A stretch of DNA of 64,000 nt from Ophiura sarsii (taxonomy: Eukaryota; Echinodermata; Ophiuroidea; Amphilepidida; Ophiuridae): contig CM069449.1 in assembly GCA_035610835.1 (NCBI GenBank), forward strand, positions 41,089,098 to 41,153,097. Reading direction: 5' to 3'. Under the pieces are notes generated by a model that was not told the DNA's origin, made no database searches, and saw only the letters and a list, made by a program, of their open reading frames with translations. A program made the position numbers and the translations under genes. Positions 1 through 11,900 of this stretch are shown one piece after another (positions within the stretch are counted from its first letter, which is position 1; each line of letters begins with the position of its first letter).

Positions 1-992
1 ATGACAATGCTTACTGTAGAACTTTGATTTTGATCCCATGGTGACATTGTCAGATACAGCAAGCAGCTAGAGTGTGCGCAAAGATCAAAAATTGCGCATC
101 GGGCCGAACTCGTCATTAGATCGTCTTTGGTATCTATGCATGTTCTACTTGTATAATAGTCACATGGAAGAGAAAAACAATGTCATCTAATATTCTAATA
201 ATCAGTCCATGGTAGCTAAGCGCTTAATGGTAGCTACACAGTGTTACAGGCAAAATGCATGGGTTTCCAAAATATATAATGCAATGCACCCAAAAAGGGT
301 TACTGAAATCACCCAAAAAGGTAAATGCAGCCCAAATATTTGCTGAGATAATAAAGAAAATCAAATTAAAATACAAAATGACAAGAATTGGGCTAGACAA
401 TGCTCCAATGAGTGTACACAACAAGGCATCCTTAAATCCTGAGAGGCAGGCAAGCTTGTGTGCGCGAGTGATTATTGGTGACCGGCTTTGTGCTCAGTGT
501 TTACCAACTCTTACCAACTATAATAGCCCAATATGTAATGAACACTAGATTTCCCTATATATCATTTCAATTGACAAACCTTAACATGACAAATGCACCT
601 CATTGGGCCAAAAAAGATCAACCACAGACAAAAAGTAATCACAACATCTATCCAAGGAGATCATAATGACATAGCTAGCTTTCTAGAGTTAATATTTTTA
701 AATTGTGAGAAGTTTTTTAAGCGATCAAGTTATCGCCTGTCTGCCTGCTGTCTGAAGCACAGAAAATGAATGCGCAAACCATTGCGTGTTTTGTCACAGC
801 AATTGCTGTACCGACAAGATTTGTATGAGCTCAAATTACCCCCCCCCTGTTTTGAGACAAACAAATTTGAATTCAGTTTGAAATGAAATATTAGAAATTT
901 GTAACATTTATTTTAAATTTGTGAATTCTTTTGGAAAATTATGAAATTGTTTGAAAATTATAGCCTTTTTTCACATGATTTGAAAATGTTGA
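1..992. other. No gene recognised
   Basis: AT-rich sequence with only short unsupported ORFs. I see no splice-bounded exon, RNA gene or clear element border. Confidence 0.6.
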
Positions 993-1562
993 CAAAATAT
1001 TGCAATTTTTGAATGTTTTTTGAAAAAAAATGTGAAAATTAATGCAATTTTTGAATGTTTTTTAAAATAAAAGTGAAAATTAATGCAATTTTTGAATGTT
1101 TTTGGGAAAAAAAGTGAAAAATTAATGCAATTTTTGGAATGTTTCTGAAAAAGGTGAAAATTAATGCAATTTTTGAATGTTTTTGAAAAAAAGTGAAAAT
1201 TAATGCAATTTTTGGAATGTTTTTGAAAAAAATGAAAATTAATGCAATTTTTGAATGTTTGTGAAAAAAAGTGAAAATTAATGCAATTTTTGGAATGTTT
1301 TTGAAAAAAGTGAAAATTAATGCAATTTTTGAATGTTTTTGAAAAAAAGTGAAAATTAGTGCAATTTTGGAATTTTTTTGAAAAAAAGTGAAAATTAATG
1401 CAATTTTTGGAATGTTTTTGAAAAAAAAGTGAAAATTAATGCAATTTTTGAAATGTTCTTTGAAAAAAAGTGAAAATTAAAGCAATTTTTTGAATGTTTT
1501 TGAAAAAAAGTGAAAATTAATGCACATTTTGAATGTTTTTTGAAAAAAATGTGAAAATTGTT
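993..1562. repeat. About 40-bp minisatellite, some 14 units
   Basis: Units contain AATGCAATTTTTGAATG followed by an A-run and GTGAAAATT. Unit length varies from 37 to 44 bp through changes in the A-run. The ORFs inside are repeat artefacts. Confidence 0.93.
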
Positions 1563-1586
1563 GAATGAACTATGGAAGGCAGGCAA

Positions 1587-1613
1587 GCTGGCTGGCTGGC
1601 TGGCTGGCTGGCT
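1587..1613. repeat. GGCT microsatellite
   Basis: Six tandem GGCT/CTGG units in a row, just beyond the minisatellite. Confidence 0.9.
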
Positions 1614-1719
1614 ATAGAACTATTATAGCAGGCAAGGCTATATCATTACATGTCCCTATTTTTTCTAATTATGCACGTTTATGCATTACTCATTTTGATA
1701 TGTGTGGGGTGTACGTCAC

Positions 1720-2240
1720 CGGGGGGGGGGGGGGTTATTCAGTGCGATCAGTAGTGGCGTACCCAGGGGGGCCGGTGCCACCCCCCCCCCCACCCGAAAT
1801 ATCCCTGTAGGTAAAAATGACCCTCCGTCGGTGCGATTTTGACCATGCAATTTTTTTGACCGGTTACGCGGGCAACTTCATCGCTCCCCCACCCCCATCC
1901 CCCCCCCCACCCATCAAGATTTCAGCTGCTGACGGGGAAAATATTGTGCAAGTTTTACGAAAAAAATTGTCGGTACCATGCCTTTCGTCAGTACAACTAT
2001 GGTCGTGCCTGCCTGCCCCCCCCCCCCCCCCCCCCCCCCCGTTTCCAAAAGCTGGGTACGTCACTGGCGATCAGTAAGTGGATGATGCAGTGAAATCACT
2101 GCTTTGAGGAAGAGAAATAACCTATACTGTAGATGCGTGAGGACCCGTTGCATTGCTGATCCAGCGAAAGACAGGGAGGGCGCAGTGGAAAAGGGCCAGG
2201 GATTTCTTTTTTGGGGGGGGGGTGGGGGTCTGGTCAGTGG
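1720..2240. repeat. Cluster of G and C homopolymers in repeat sequence
   Basis: G and C runs lie near 1722, 1778, 2017-2040 and 2213. Bases 1834-1965 match 48167-48305 (shared GATTTCAGCTGCTGACGGGG), so this is a copy of a dispersed repeat that carries a C-run. Confidence 0.75.
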
Positions 2241-2332
2241 TACCCATGAATTGCCCAGGTTTGTCACAGACCATTTGTACGTGGAAGTTACTGCTTGTGT
2301 GATGTCAGCGAAGGTCAACAGGTTGCCCCATT

Positions 2333-2400
2333 TGTGATCCCACAATGCAACAGATAAGGATAATCAATGGCTTTTTTTTCTATTTGCGATAAACCTTGTG
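2333..2400. repeat. Half copy of the palindromic repeat at 6.7 kb
   Basis: The segment GATCCCACAATGCA with GGATAATCAATGG matches one arm of the element at 6735-6878. Confidence 0.6.
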
Positions 2401-2539
2401 TTGTAAATGTGCCAATCGCGATCAATGCGCTGCATCGCACTATCATCGCATTGTCGTCATAGTGATTTTGGTTGTACACTAGACTAAGGCAAAAAAACAA
2501 AACAAAACTGTTTAGCGTCCCCTCCCGCTTCCTTTTTTG

Positions 2540-2639
2540 NNNNNNNNNNNNNNNNNNNNNNNNNNNNNNNNNNNNNNNNNNNNNNNNNNNNNNNNNNNNN
2601 NNNNNNNNNNNNNNNNNNNNNNNNNNNNNNNNNNNNNNN
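2540..2639. other. Assembly gap of 100 N
   Basis: Exactly 100 N bases, the usual placeholder for a scaffold join of unknown length. Distances across it are unreliable. Confidence 0.99.
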
Positions 2640-2886
2640 ATTAACAAAGACTGATTGTTGGCAAGTTGCAGAGTTTTACACGCCTTTGAAATAGAGATTT
2701 TTAAAATGTAATATTATGAATGGCACCCTTGAATGGTAAGCTATTTAAATTTGACAAAATATTGAATTTCAGAGCCTAAGCAAAGACCAGAATTGAACTT
2801 AAATTCAAAAATGTACGTTAGGAGATTCTGAGACAATGAAACGCTGTAATTTTACAGCAAACTTTTAAATCTAAAACACTATAGTC

Positions 2887-3783
2887 ACGTTCACACTAGG
2901 CGGAGTAAGGACGGCGTAAGGAAGAGTAGCGGTGGTTTGGCGTAGCAATCGCGTAACTGATGGAGTAGTGACTGTGTGAACGATGATTAGCGTAAGTTAC
3001 GCCGCCTTAATCCGGTCGATTTACTCCTGCTTTTTAGCAGGAGTAGCGAGGAGTAAGCGAGGTCAGCGTACGTAAATGGCTGTGTGAACGGTACTTACGC
3101 TAATCGCGTGTAAGTGTGACCTTTACAGGATCGTGACCTTGGTGATGCTATATATACCATATAACGTTTTTGCAAGCTCGCGACCTTGCTGTGTGTTGTG
3201 CCTAAACGGTATAACGAAATGATGTTTTAAACTCGATACATCTTAAAATATATCAAAATAAATAACTAAAATTTCTTTTGAACTTTACCCGAACATTGGA
3301 GTTCCTTTAGTATACCTACCACTGCATGTCTTCAATGGGGACTTTTAAAGAACGACCCATATACTTACACAGTGAGGAATAAAAATTGTAGGGTATTCTA
3401 AAGCTCACTCAGAAAATTAAAGATGTTGTTTGAGCAGACTATTTGCAGAAGCTTTTTGATGTACAATTTAAAAAACATGATGATGTGCATAGTCAATTTT
3501 TATTTCTATAAATGCGAACAATATATCCTTTTTTCTCAGAACACGCATCAACACAAAACGATTTTCAGTGATATGCGATTTGTAATACAAAGGTCAAAGC
3601 AAGGAATGCTGCCTATTTCAACACTTACACCAGCAAAGCTGATAATCGGCGTAAGTTACGCGGCGTAGCGATAGGAGTAAAGCGTGTGTGGACACGCGGT
3701 CAGAGTAACGAAAGTATTTGTGGAATTTTTTATTGCTTTTAGCGTAAGTTACGCTTTTGAATAACCACTGTGTGAACGTAGCT
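2887..3783. mobile_element. Fold-back element with repeated GCGTAAGTTACGC palindromes
   Basis: The ends are inverted (TAGTCACGTTCACAC versus TAGCTACGTTCACAC). The perfect 13-bp palindrome GCGTAAGTTACGC occurs near 2991, 3650 and 3741, and GTGTGAACG recurs inside. No coding capacity is seen and target duplication is unclear. Bases 3298-3400 also match a dispersed repeat at 7085-7190. Confidence 0.6.
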
Positions 3784-4069
3784 ATTACTGAGTAAATGGC
3801 CCCTAGAGAGCTTAACATGCAACCAATTGTCTTCGCATTTCTGGATTTGATTCAAGACATAATTGCAATTTAGCTGTTACAAAACTGATATTCGACCAGT
3901 AGGCCTATCACCTCATAGAGCCACACAGCAATTAATTAAGTATGTAGGATAGGTGTTTTACATAACTTGAACTCCTGATTTGGATGTTAAATTTGACGTG
4001 CTGAGCTATTTATTTTATTGTACGCGCCCATAGAGATCTATGCAGGCGCGAAGCCAGGTGGTGGTGGGT

Positions 4070-4102
<33 letters not shown>

Positions 4103-4116
4103 GGGGGGGGGGGGGG
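4070..4116. repeat. G homopolymer, 32 G then T then 14 G
   Basis: The longest homopolymer of the window. Glycine- and proline-rich ORFs across it are artefacts. It can form G-quadruplexes, and its assembled length is doubtful. Confidence 0.95.
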
Positions 4117-4863
4117 CTGTGGGCGCCCGCTCCGTAAAAATTGCAACAAAAACACACACACAAATAAGAGAAAAGGTGGAGAGAGTGGAGCGAGGGAGGG
4201 GACGGAGGGAGGTGAGCAAAATATTTGATAGGGAGAGACGGGGTAGGGGACATTTAAATTCTCAAAACTTGACCGAAAACCCACCTTGACCTTTGGTTAG
4301 AAAGTGATTTTCTAGTTCAGAACTTCAGGTAGTGGGTATACGCAGGGGGTGGCGTTGTAGGTGTAGAGTCTGCCAAAAATGAAAAGGAAGAGTAGCAGTA
4401 GGGACTACTGAGGATGGGAAAATAAAAGGACAAGGGGACAAAATATAAGAGAGAAAACACCGGACGAGTTTACAGAGAAAGATAGAAATAGAAATTATAT
4501 AATAGGTCCTCCGGTGGATCCCGGCTTCAGAGTTCAAGGATAGGTTGCTCCCCCTATTTTGGCGCCCCTAAAACCTTATTATGAGTTATTGTGGTCCGGC
4601 TGAAATGGCTTGGAAACGCATTTTAGTATCAAAAACTCAGATAGCTCGGGGTAAAACGGTCGGGCAAAATTGTGGCGTCGAGTCTTGAAAAAAAACCGAC
4701 GTCCTCGGCGAGCACCTAAATTCAAATTTCTCGCCCCGAACCCCACCCACGCCGCAACATTGTTTGAATTGACACTAAAAACTATATTATGAACAGATAT
4801 TGTAGGGGTCTGGTGTATAAGCAGGGGTCTGGTGGCGAAGCGCCCAGAAAATGTTGGACATTA

Positions 4864-5372
4864 GGCCCTTCACAATGAATGTTATGTTTCCTGTTGCACC
4901 TTAAAAAAAATAGGGGGCGGTCACTATTCATTATTAATTATTCATTATTTTACCAGAGTCAAAACATGCGATACAACTATCGCATGCGTTTAATCACATA
5001 CAAGTAGTTACATGGTGCTAGCACCCACATATATGACACAGAAACATCAACCATCCAATCAATCTCTCTTCTGCTTTATAAATGTAGCTAGACTCCACCA
5101 ATACATTCTGAACTGATGATATGGCGAATTTGCTAATTTTTAGGAAATAGGACTGCGGTGAGAATCGTGAGATGTAATAAATGCTACGATAGAAAGTTCT
5201 GTTTATTTTTCTGTGAGAACCAGCGCAAGGCTACCTGAAAATCCATTTGAAAAAATGGTGTTTTAAGGTAAAAGTACAAATAATGAATTCATCTCAAATA
5301 ATGAATTATTTTGGGATTTTGGCATTTCGGGGCGGGCGGCAACAGGAAACATAACATTCATTGTGAAGGGCC
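4864..5372. mobile_element. Harbinger-type MITE with TTA duplication
   Basis: Inverted ends of about 34 bp begin GGCCCTTCACAATGAATG and are flanked by TTA on both sides (4861-4863 and 5373-5375). A 3-bp TTA duplication with G-rich ends fits PIF/Harbinger. It is 509 bp and non-coding. Confidence 0.85.
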
Positions 5373-5399
5373 TTACGAGTGATCAACCTCTTTTTTTGA

Positions 5400-5423
5400 C
5401 CCCCCCCCCCCCCCCCCCCCCCC
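5400..5423. repeat. C homopolymer of 24
   Basis: An uninterrupted C run followed by further C-rich sequence up to 5515. Confidence 0.95.
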
Positions 5424-5852
5424 ACCCACCCCTCTTTAGGGTTTTCAAAACTCTTTTGACAACCTCCCCCTTTTTGGAGCTTCAACACTTGTTTGATCCA
5501 GGCCCCCCCTCCCCACCCTAAGATTGTCCAGAACGCTCCCTTATTATTTCCCAAAATAGAGCAAACTAGCAAACAGTGCCTATGTATCGAACCTCGGTAA
5601 AGGGCCGCGGAAGGATGAAAGGAAATAATTGAATGCCGACACTTTGGAACCCGGTACTATTTCTTAACGGAATAAATCTTATTGAATACTGGAAACAATA
5701 CCAAACCATAGCTCATTCTTCGGCTGCCCTTACTTGAATCTCTATGTATCCATGACCAGTTTACATTGCATCTGACAGGTCCCTCTCGGCATTCTTGTAA
5801 ACAAATCATTTTCTAGAAACACCGAATTTACAGAAATTTCATTGCACGCAAA

Positions 5853-5882
5853 ATGGCGAAGTTGGAAGCACGGCGTTCTTGA
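5853..5882 (+). promoter_or_regulatory. Possible upstream ORF in the 5' leader
   Basis: A nine-codon ORF (MAKLEARRS then TGA) ends 68 nt before the main ATG. Its ATG has a favourable context (A at -3, G at +4), better than that of the main start. If the transcript begins upstream of it, this uORF would be expected to lower translation of the main frame. The transcription start is not visible, so this is inference. Confidence 0.35.
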
Positions 5883-5950
5883 CAACGAAGCTTAATACCA
5901 ATTAAATCATGATTATTTCACATTGTTTAAGTTGACAGATCATATTATTC

Positions 5951-5997
5951 ATGATGATTAGTCCAGAGGAACAGACATGGCTGGAACTGCAAGAGAA
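5951..5997 (+). CDS. Exon 1 (start codon) of the 513-residue gene
   Basis: This exon encodes residues 1-15 and two bases of codon 16, beginning MMISPEEQTWLELQE. It ends at a GTGAGT donor (5998) in phase 2. It was chosen as the first exon because an in-frame stop lies 18 nt upstream and because its phase joins exon 2 without a break. Either of the two adjacent ATGs could be the initiator. Confidence 0.72.
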
Positions 5998-8900
5998 GTG
6001 AGTACCTTTGGTTGCTTTTTATTGACTTGTTTGTTGACTTTTGATTTGAAGATTTCCGATCGTATTGATTGAATGATTGATTGATTGGTTGTTTGTTGGT
6101 GCAGGTTGGTGTGACTGAATACAGCAAGTCGATAGAGGAATGTCTATCATAATTTATTCATAATCATTTCGCTTGAGCAGATATTAAGAAATGATGAAAA
6201 ATCTGAAAGTGTACGATTTGCTTTTTAGTTCATTCCTTGGAGGTGGCCGAATTATCCAGCCCTGGCAAATTTGCCTCCCAGGCCAGGGGAGGGGGTGGGG
6301 GAGGTATCTTAGTTAGTGGATATGATGTTAATAATATGGGGATGTGCTGCAAAATGTGACCAGTCGCGTCAAAAAGGACATTGTCTTAGAAAAAAATATG
6401 TTTCTTCAAATCATATCGTGTGAACAGAGTCTGACTACCTTCAACATGGACATGGTGTCATTTAAAAGCTTAAAATGTGCTCTCTCAGCCTCAGGTCATA
6501 CCAACAATTCAGATTTGACTCGGGCCTCCAACATGTCCATATTTTGATGCGACAAGTCACAAATAGGGTCCCATTTTTCACCCTCTGGTAATTGAATGAC
6601 CCCTTTTAAGCTTTTCAAAGGGAAAGCCATTTTTGGTACATATGTAATCATGGAATTATTAGAATTCTAATATTAAAATCTAATAATTCCATGATGTAAT
6701 GTATTGCCATGGGTCTAAAATCCTTTAATAAGGTTTATCGCGAATCAAAAAAAAAAGCCATTGATTATCCTTTTCTGTTGCATTGTGGGATCGCAAAAGT
6801 GCAAAATCTGCCCCATTCTGGATCCCACAATGCATCAGAAAAGGATAATCAATGGATTTTTTTCCGATTGGCGATCAGGCTCATTTGGCTGTTTATAGCA
6901 AAATCTCATGATTTATAGTCAAATATCCTAAATCTTCGGTAAACGGATCCGTTATTTCCCCTCCGAAAATTGGTAATTATGTATGCTCCAATGTATGGGC
7001 CAGTTTTTTATTTTGCTGGCTGCACATCCCTACCAAAAAAAAAGTAGCGCTTCCAGTTCCACGTAAAAAGTGGTATCTTCTATTGGAGTTCCTTTAAATA
7101 GTATACCCTACCACTGCATGTTTTCAATGGGGGCATTTTTTAAAGAACGACCCATACACTTACACAGTGAGGTCTACAAATGGTAGGGTATTCTATACCT
7201 AATTTCATGTCGCTTCAAAAAAAATCTTAGTTGCGTTTTTATAGTAGAAAAATGATGACATTTCAGTCATTTTTTGGCAAGTGGATATATATATTGCCAT
7301 GATTTACAGGTAATCAAAAAATATCTCTTCCATACAAACAAAATGGCATCCTCTATCCTTGATCCATAGCTTATTAACTCAATACCAAAATTGATAGTGT
7401 CACTTCAAAAAAAGGTGGTGTTATTTGTGTTACATGGTCAAAATTGTCAACAACAAAATGTGTTTTTTTATATGTTTTAGAATTTTAGATACAGTATAAT
7501 TATTGTCACCCTATAATTCATACCATTACAAATTACCAGTGTTGGAACTTTATTTTTTTTTCAACTAGCCAGTCGGGCAGGTAACTCACAGAATTTACCT
7601 GCCCGACAAAAATTCCACCAGCCCAAGGTTTTTTCATAATATTTTGCAGCAAATAAATAAGGGCAAGACTACTTTTAAACTACAATTACATGTTTTTGTC
7701 TTTATTGTACGGTGTTCCATTGTAGCCCGTAACAGCTCTAGACTCCTATTCATCATGTTCATCAATCCAATACTCTCTTTAATCTCCTATTAACCTGATC
7801 GCCTCTATCATCATGCCACACGATCATCTGATGATAAAATTACCCTGAACTTACTGTTACTTACACTTTGAGCTTCAAAAATGTTACCCGCCACTCCGCT
7901 ATGGGCGGGCGGGCGGGTCTTATTTCCATCCCTGCAAATTACTTTAAAATGCTCTAGCATTTCTTTAAAGCATTTCTTTAACCATTACTTTATACATGTA
8001 TGTCCTACAAGGTTACACGATTAAATGTATTTAAACATTATAATTATAAAGCATACAAACCTATTATTATTAGTTAAAAGCCATTTAATTAATTACCATG
8101 GCTTTAAAATAATAGAACAGAACTTCAGCATTGCCTAGTGGATTGATATGGCAAACATGATTCATTTTTAGAGGAACTTAGAAGTTAGTAATTTGTTTTT
8201 AAAATGAGATGATGAGGTTGATGAAAATACAACAATTGATTCAATTATCAACACTATGAAAAATCTTGTATGTATTTCCCTAGATGCTATTTAGAGAATA
8301 AAGGTATTGTTTTTAGACGGTACCCGTGTTATATTGTCTGACATAAATGCGGACGATAGTATTATTTGCGGTGTCGTTGTTCTACGCAAAAAATAATACT
8401 ATCAAACGCATTATGTCAGACAATATAACACAGGTACGGTCTAAAAACAATACCTTTATTCTCATTCTTAAACAATCATAGACATTTATCAAAGAAATAA
8501 GTACATTTTATTGTCCACATTTGACAACTTTTACCACTGCTAGGATCGAAAAACCCACAAACATTCCATCCAATCACATGCGATGAGTAAACCATGCGTA
8601 AGCGTCGCGGCCGGCATAAACGCAGGAAAAGCGCTAAAGACGCACTGCAGAAGTGCGCGTTATGGAGCAAACCACGCATTGTGAAGGTCGGGCGCACTGT
8701 TAAAACGTCGGCCCCCCCTCCCCGTGTTAAAGGTAGATGACCCGATTTCAACTTGATGTTTTCTATTTTACATGAAAGGTCATCCTTAAAATTGTTGCAT
8801 TCCAAAGTGTGAGTTGCATAACTCCAATGGTTCTATTTTTAGAAGCGCAAGGTCAAAAGACATGTGCCCATTGAGTAGTACACAGACTGGGATTCTTCTG

Positions 8901-11900
8901 ATACCAGTGACAGTTACTGCATGTCACTGCTGATACCAAATTATCTTGATGTGAAAAAAAATCATAGCCCAAAAAAGTGATTGGGTCATACCCAGCCCTC
9001 AAATTAAGAAATGGAAAGGGCAATGCAATTGCAGGCAATTTGAAAAGGACACCAAGGCAATTACGTACTTTTCAATGGAGTAAAAACAGCCAGAAGTTGA
9101 GGGCATCGAGGCAGCTAGGTGGGGCACCGACGGCAATTGCCTTCGGTGCCTTCGGTTAATTTGAGGGCTGGTCATACCTTTTTAAAAGTTGTCTCATCTA
9201 GATGTCGCTGATTTCTCTGAGAACCAATGAGATTGCTTAAACTTTCTTAGCTGTTTAAGAGTGATTAATATAATACATTGGGCTCCACCACCTGAGCCTC
9301 CACCGTCACCTGAGCTGCCACCACCTGAGCCGCCACCCCTGCTTTTTCAGATTCAAACTGCTGTTACGTACTCTCTTATTTAATTTCAAATTTTAATGAC
9401 ATTTCTTACAATTATAGACTCGATTACTCTCAGCTTTAAAATGATGCATCAACCACCTCAGTTTATAATATTTTATTGATGAAAAAAAATGTAACACAGC
9501 CACACTTTATGCATGCCCACCTTATGACATGCGACCTGTTAGTGATTTTCGCACTACGGGATTTCCATACATTCTGTGACGCATCCAGGTAAAGTGACTG
9601 ACATTGATCATCATTCCAGTATTTATGCATTGAGGTAGCACACCACTAAATAATCTTCACCAAGCCCGGGAAACCCGTTCCCAACTTTTACTATGATACA
9701 ATAAATACATTTTGCCCCCACTATATCTCTGGTAGTGGTAATCTTTTTCGAATTTCGGCCTTTAAATGGTATCAAATTAAAGAGGACGGCGTCTTCGTGT
9801 ATAATAATTACACAAGAGTTTATGAAAATTAATTTGCAAATGATTGTACAGGCGATGACTACAGGAACGAGCGGCTCCAGTGAACAGTGTTTTAGGGCGG
9901 TTTTCTGTTCATTTTATAGCATAAATGCGTGCAATGTAATGTAAAACTACGCGGTCAAAGTTTCTGTAATTTCATTTATTTTTAGGTATGGTATTCATGT
10001 GTTCTTTTGATAGGCTGAAAATCAGACAATTATGCTGGTTCAAATCAAAAATACCGCCCTCGACTGGTTAAAATGCTTCAATCGCGTGTATGATAGCATG
10101 ATCTGGCCACTGTGACGGTCATGTAGTACTGTGTTCGGCTTTTATTCCACACAAGTTGACATCATATTTTATCCACATCTGGTAACAGACAAAATTCCCA
10201 GCTTTAATTTGATGCCATTTTCAAGTCTAAACTATTAGCCGAGATATGGTTCAAAGAAACATGCACATTTATACATACAGTTGTGAAAGGTATCACGGGT
10301 TTTTCTCCGGAACTATTTAGTGACGTGCTACCATGATGCAACCATTCATCAATAGTGGGAATGTGACTGACCAAAGGCTGCCATGCATACGGTACCCTTC
10401 ATCAAGATTTTTTTTTTTTAAATGACCCACCCATGACGCACCCTTCCCGGGGGCGGGGGTAATATAGTGCGTCACAGGTGCATTATGGCGAGGACCTTTA
10501 TAATCAAAATATTTACTTTGTAATATCTCATGCAGTTTAAGAAGAATAAGAGACCAATATTCGAGACTTAGCACCGGTAGTAACCATGGCAACAAGGTAG
10601 ACAAATACAGGAAAAGATCCGGTAACTTGAAGCAGGAGGATCACAACCATTACAGGCACCAGAAACATTCGCCAACATTACCAAAGTAAGGTTAAGCTTA
10701 AAGCAATATTATGTGTATTTTGTATATAATTTTTTGTTTCTCTCAAGTTTATATCATGGACTATCTTGAGTGTATTTTTAGGAAATCTGCTTCCAATAAA
10801 TTAAGCATTCCCCACTATTTTTTTATTTTAATTGTGTTCACTTGTGTACAGTTGCAATTGCAACTATAGCCAGTTGCAATTGCAACTATAGCCAGAAGCA
10901 TTGTGAACAACAGTGTCAAACCATGGCATTCTATTTATGAACGAGAAAACCCCTCGGAAAATGAACTGTCCCATCCGATAACTTATTTTCAAATTTTTTG
11001 GAAGTAATTAGGAAAGACACATTTAAGTTTTATGTTTACAAACAATGTTTGTGTACTGTCATTTGACCAAAAACTGCATTTGTATGTATTAATCAAAGAT
11101 AGAGTGCATTCCATGAAAAAGATTATAATATGCCTTTAAGAACAAATTTCAGTTAGGATGGGGGTGGGATTGAAGGTGGAGGGCCAGTTGGTAAAGAGGG
11201 GAGGGACTGTCCGGAAGGAATGAGGGAGGGATATAATTCCAATGTCCAAGGTTCATATAGCCAATACAGCCAATGTTTTAATTCTTTAAAATTAATGTTT
11301 GTTTTATTTAGATTACAAGATGGAAGCCAATCTTCACCTACTAATCTGAGAGGGAGCCATTACCCAGTTATCCCACCATTATCAGCTGATAGGTAAGTCA
11401 TAGGCCCAATGGAGGGGAAGGGTCACTACATGTACCAATAACCTGAGAGGGAGCCATTACCAGCCCTCAAATTAACCGAAGGCACCGAAGGCAATTGCCA
11501 TCGGTGCCCCACCTAGTTGCCTCGATGCCCTCAACTTCTGGCTGTTTTTAATCCATTGAAAAGTACATAATTGCCTTGGTGGAAGTTGGTGCCCCTTTCA
11601 AATTGCCTGAAATTGCCTTGCCCTTTCCATTTCTTAATTTGAGGGCTGGCCATTACCCAGTTATCCCACCATTATCAGCTGATAGGTAAGTCATAGGCCC
11701 AATGGAGGGGAAGGGTCACTACATGTACCAATAACCTGAGAGGGAGCCATTACCCAGTTATCCCACCAGTATCAGCTGATAGGTAAGCCACAGGCCCAAT
11801 GCAGGGGAAGGGTCACTACATGTGCCAAAAACCTGAGAGGGAGCCATTACCCAGTTATCCCCCCATTATCAGCTGATAGGTAAGTCATTGGCCCAATGGA

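Noticed and set aside
4010..4289. Glycine- or proline-rich ORFs over the G-run
   Set aside because: All frames of a homopolymer are open. No other coding evidence is present.
9286..9345. Proline-rich exon-like segment ending CTTTTTCAG
   Set aside because: It is a short tandem CCACCACCTGAGC-type repeat, has no donor, and does not fit the phase-consistent exon chain.
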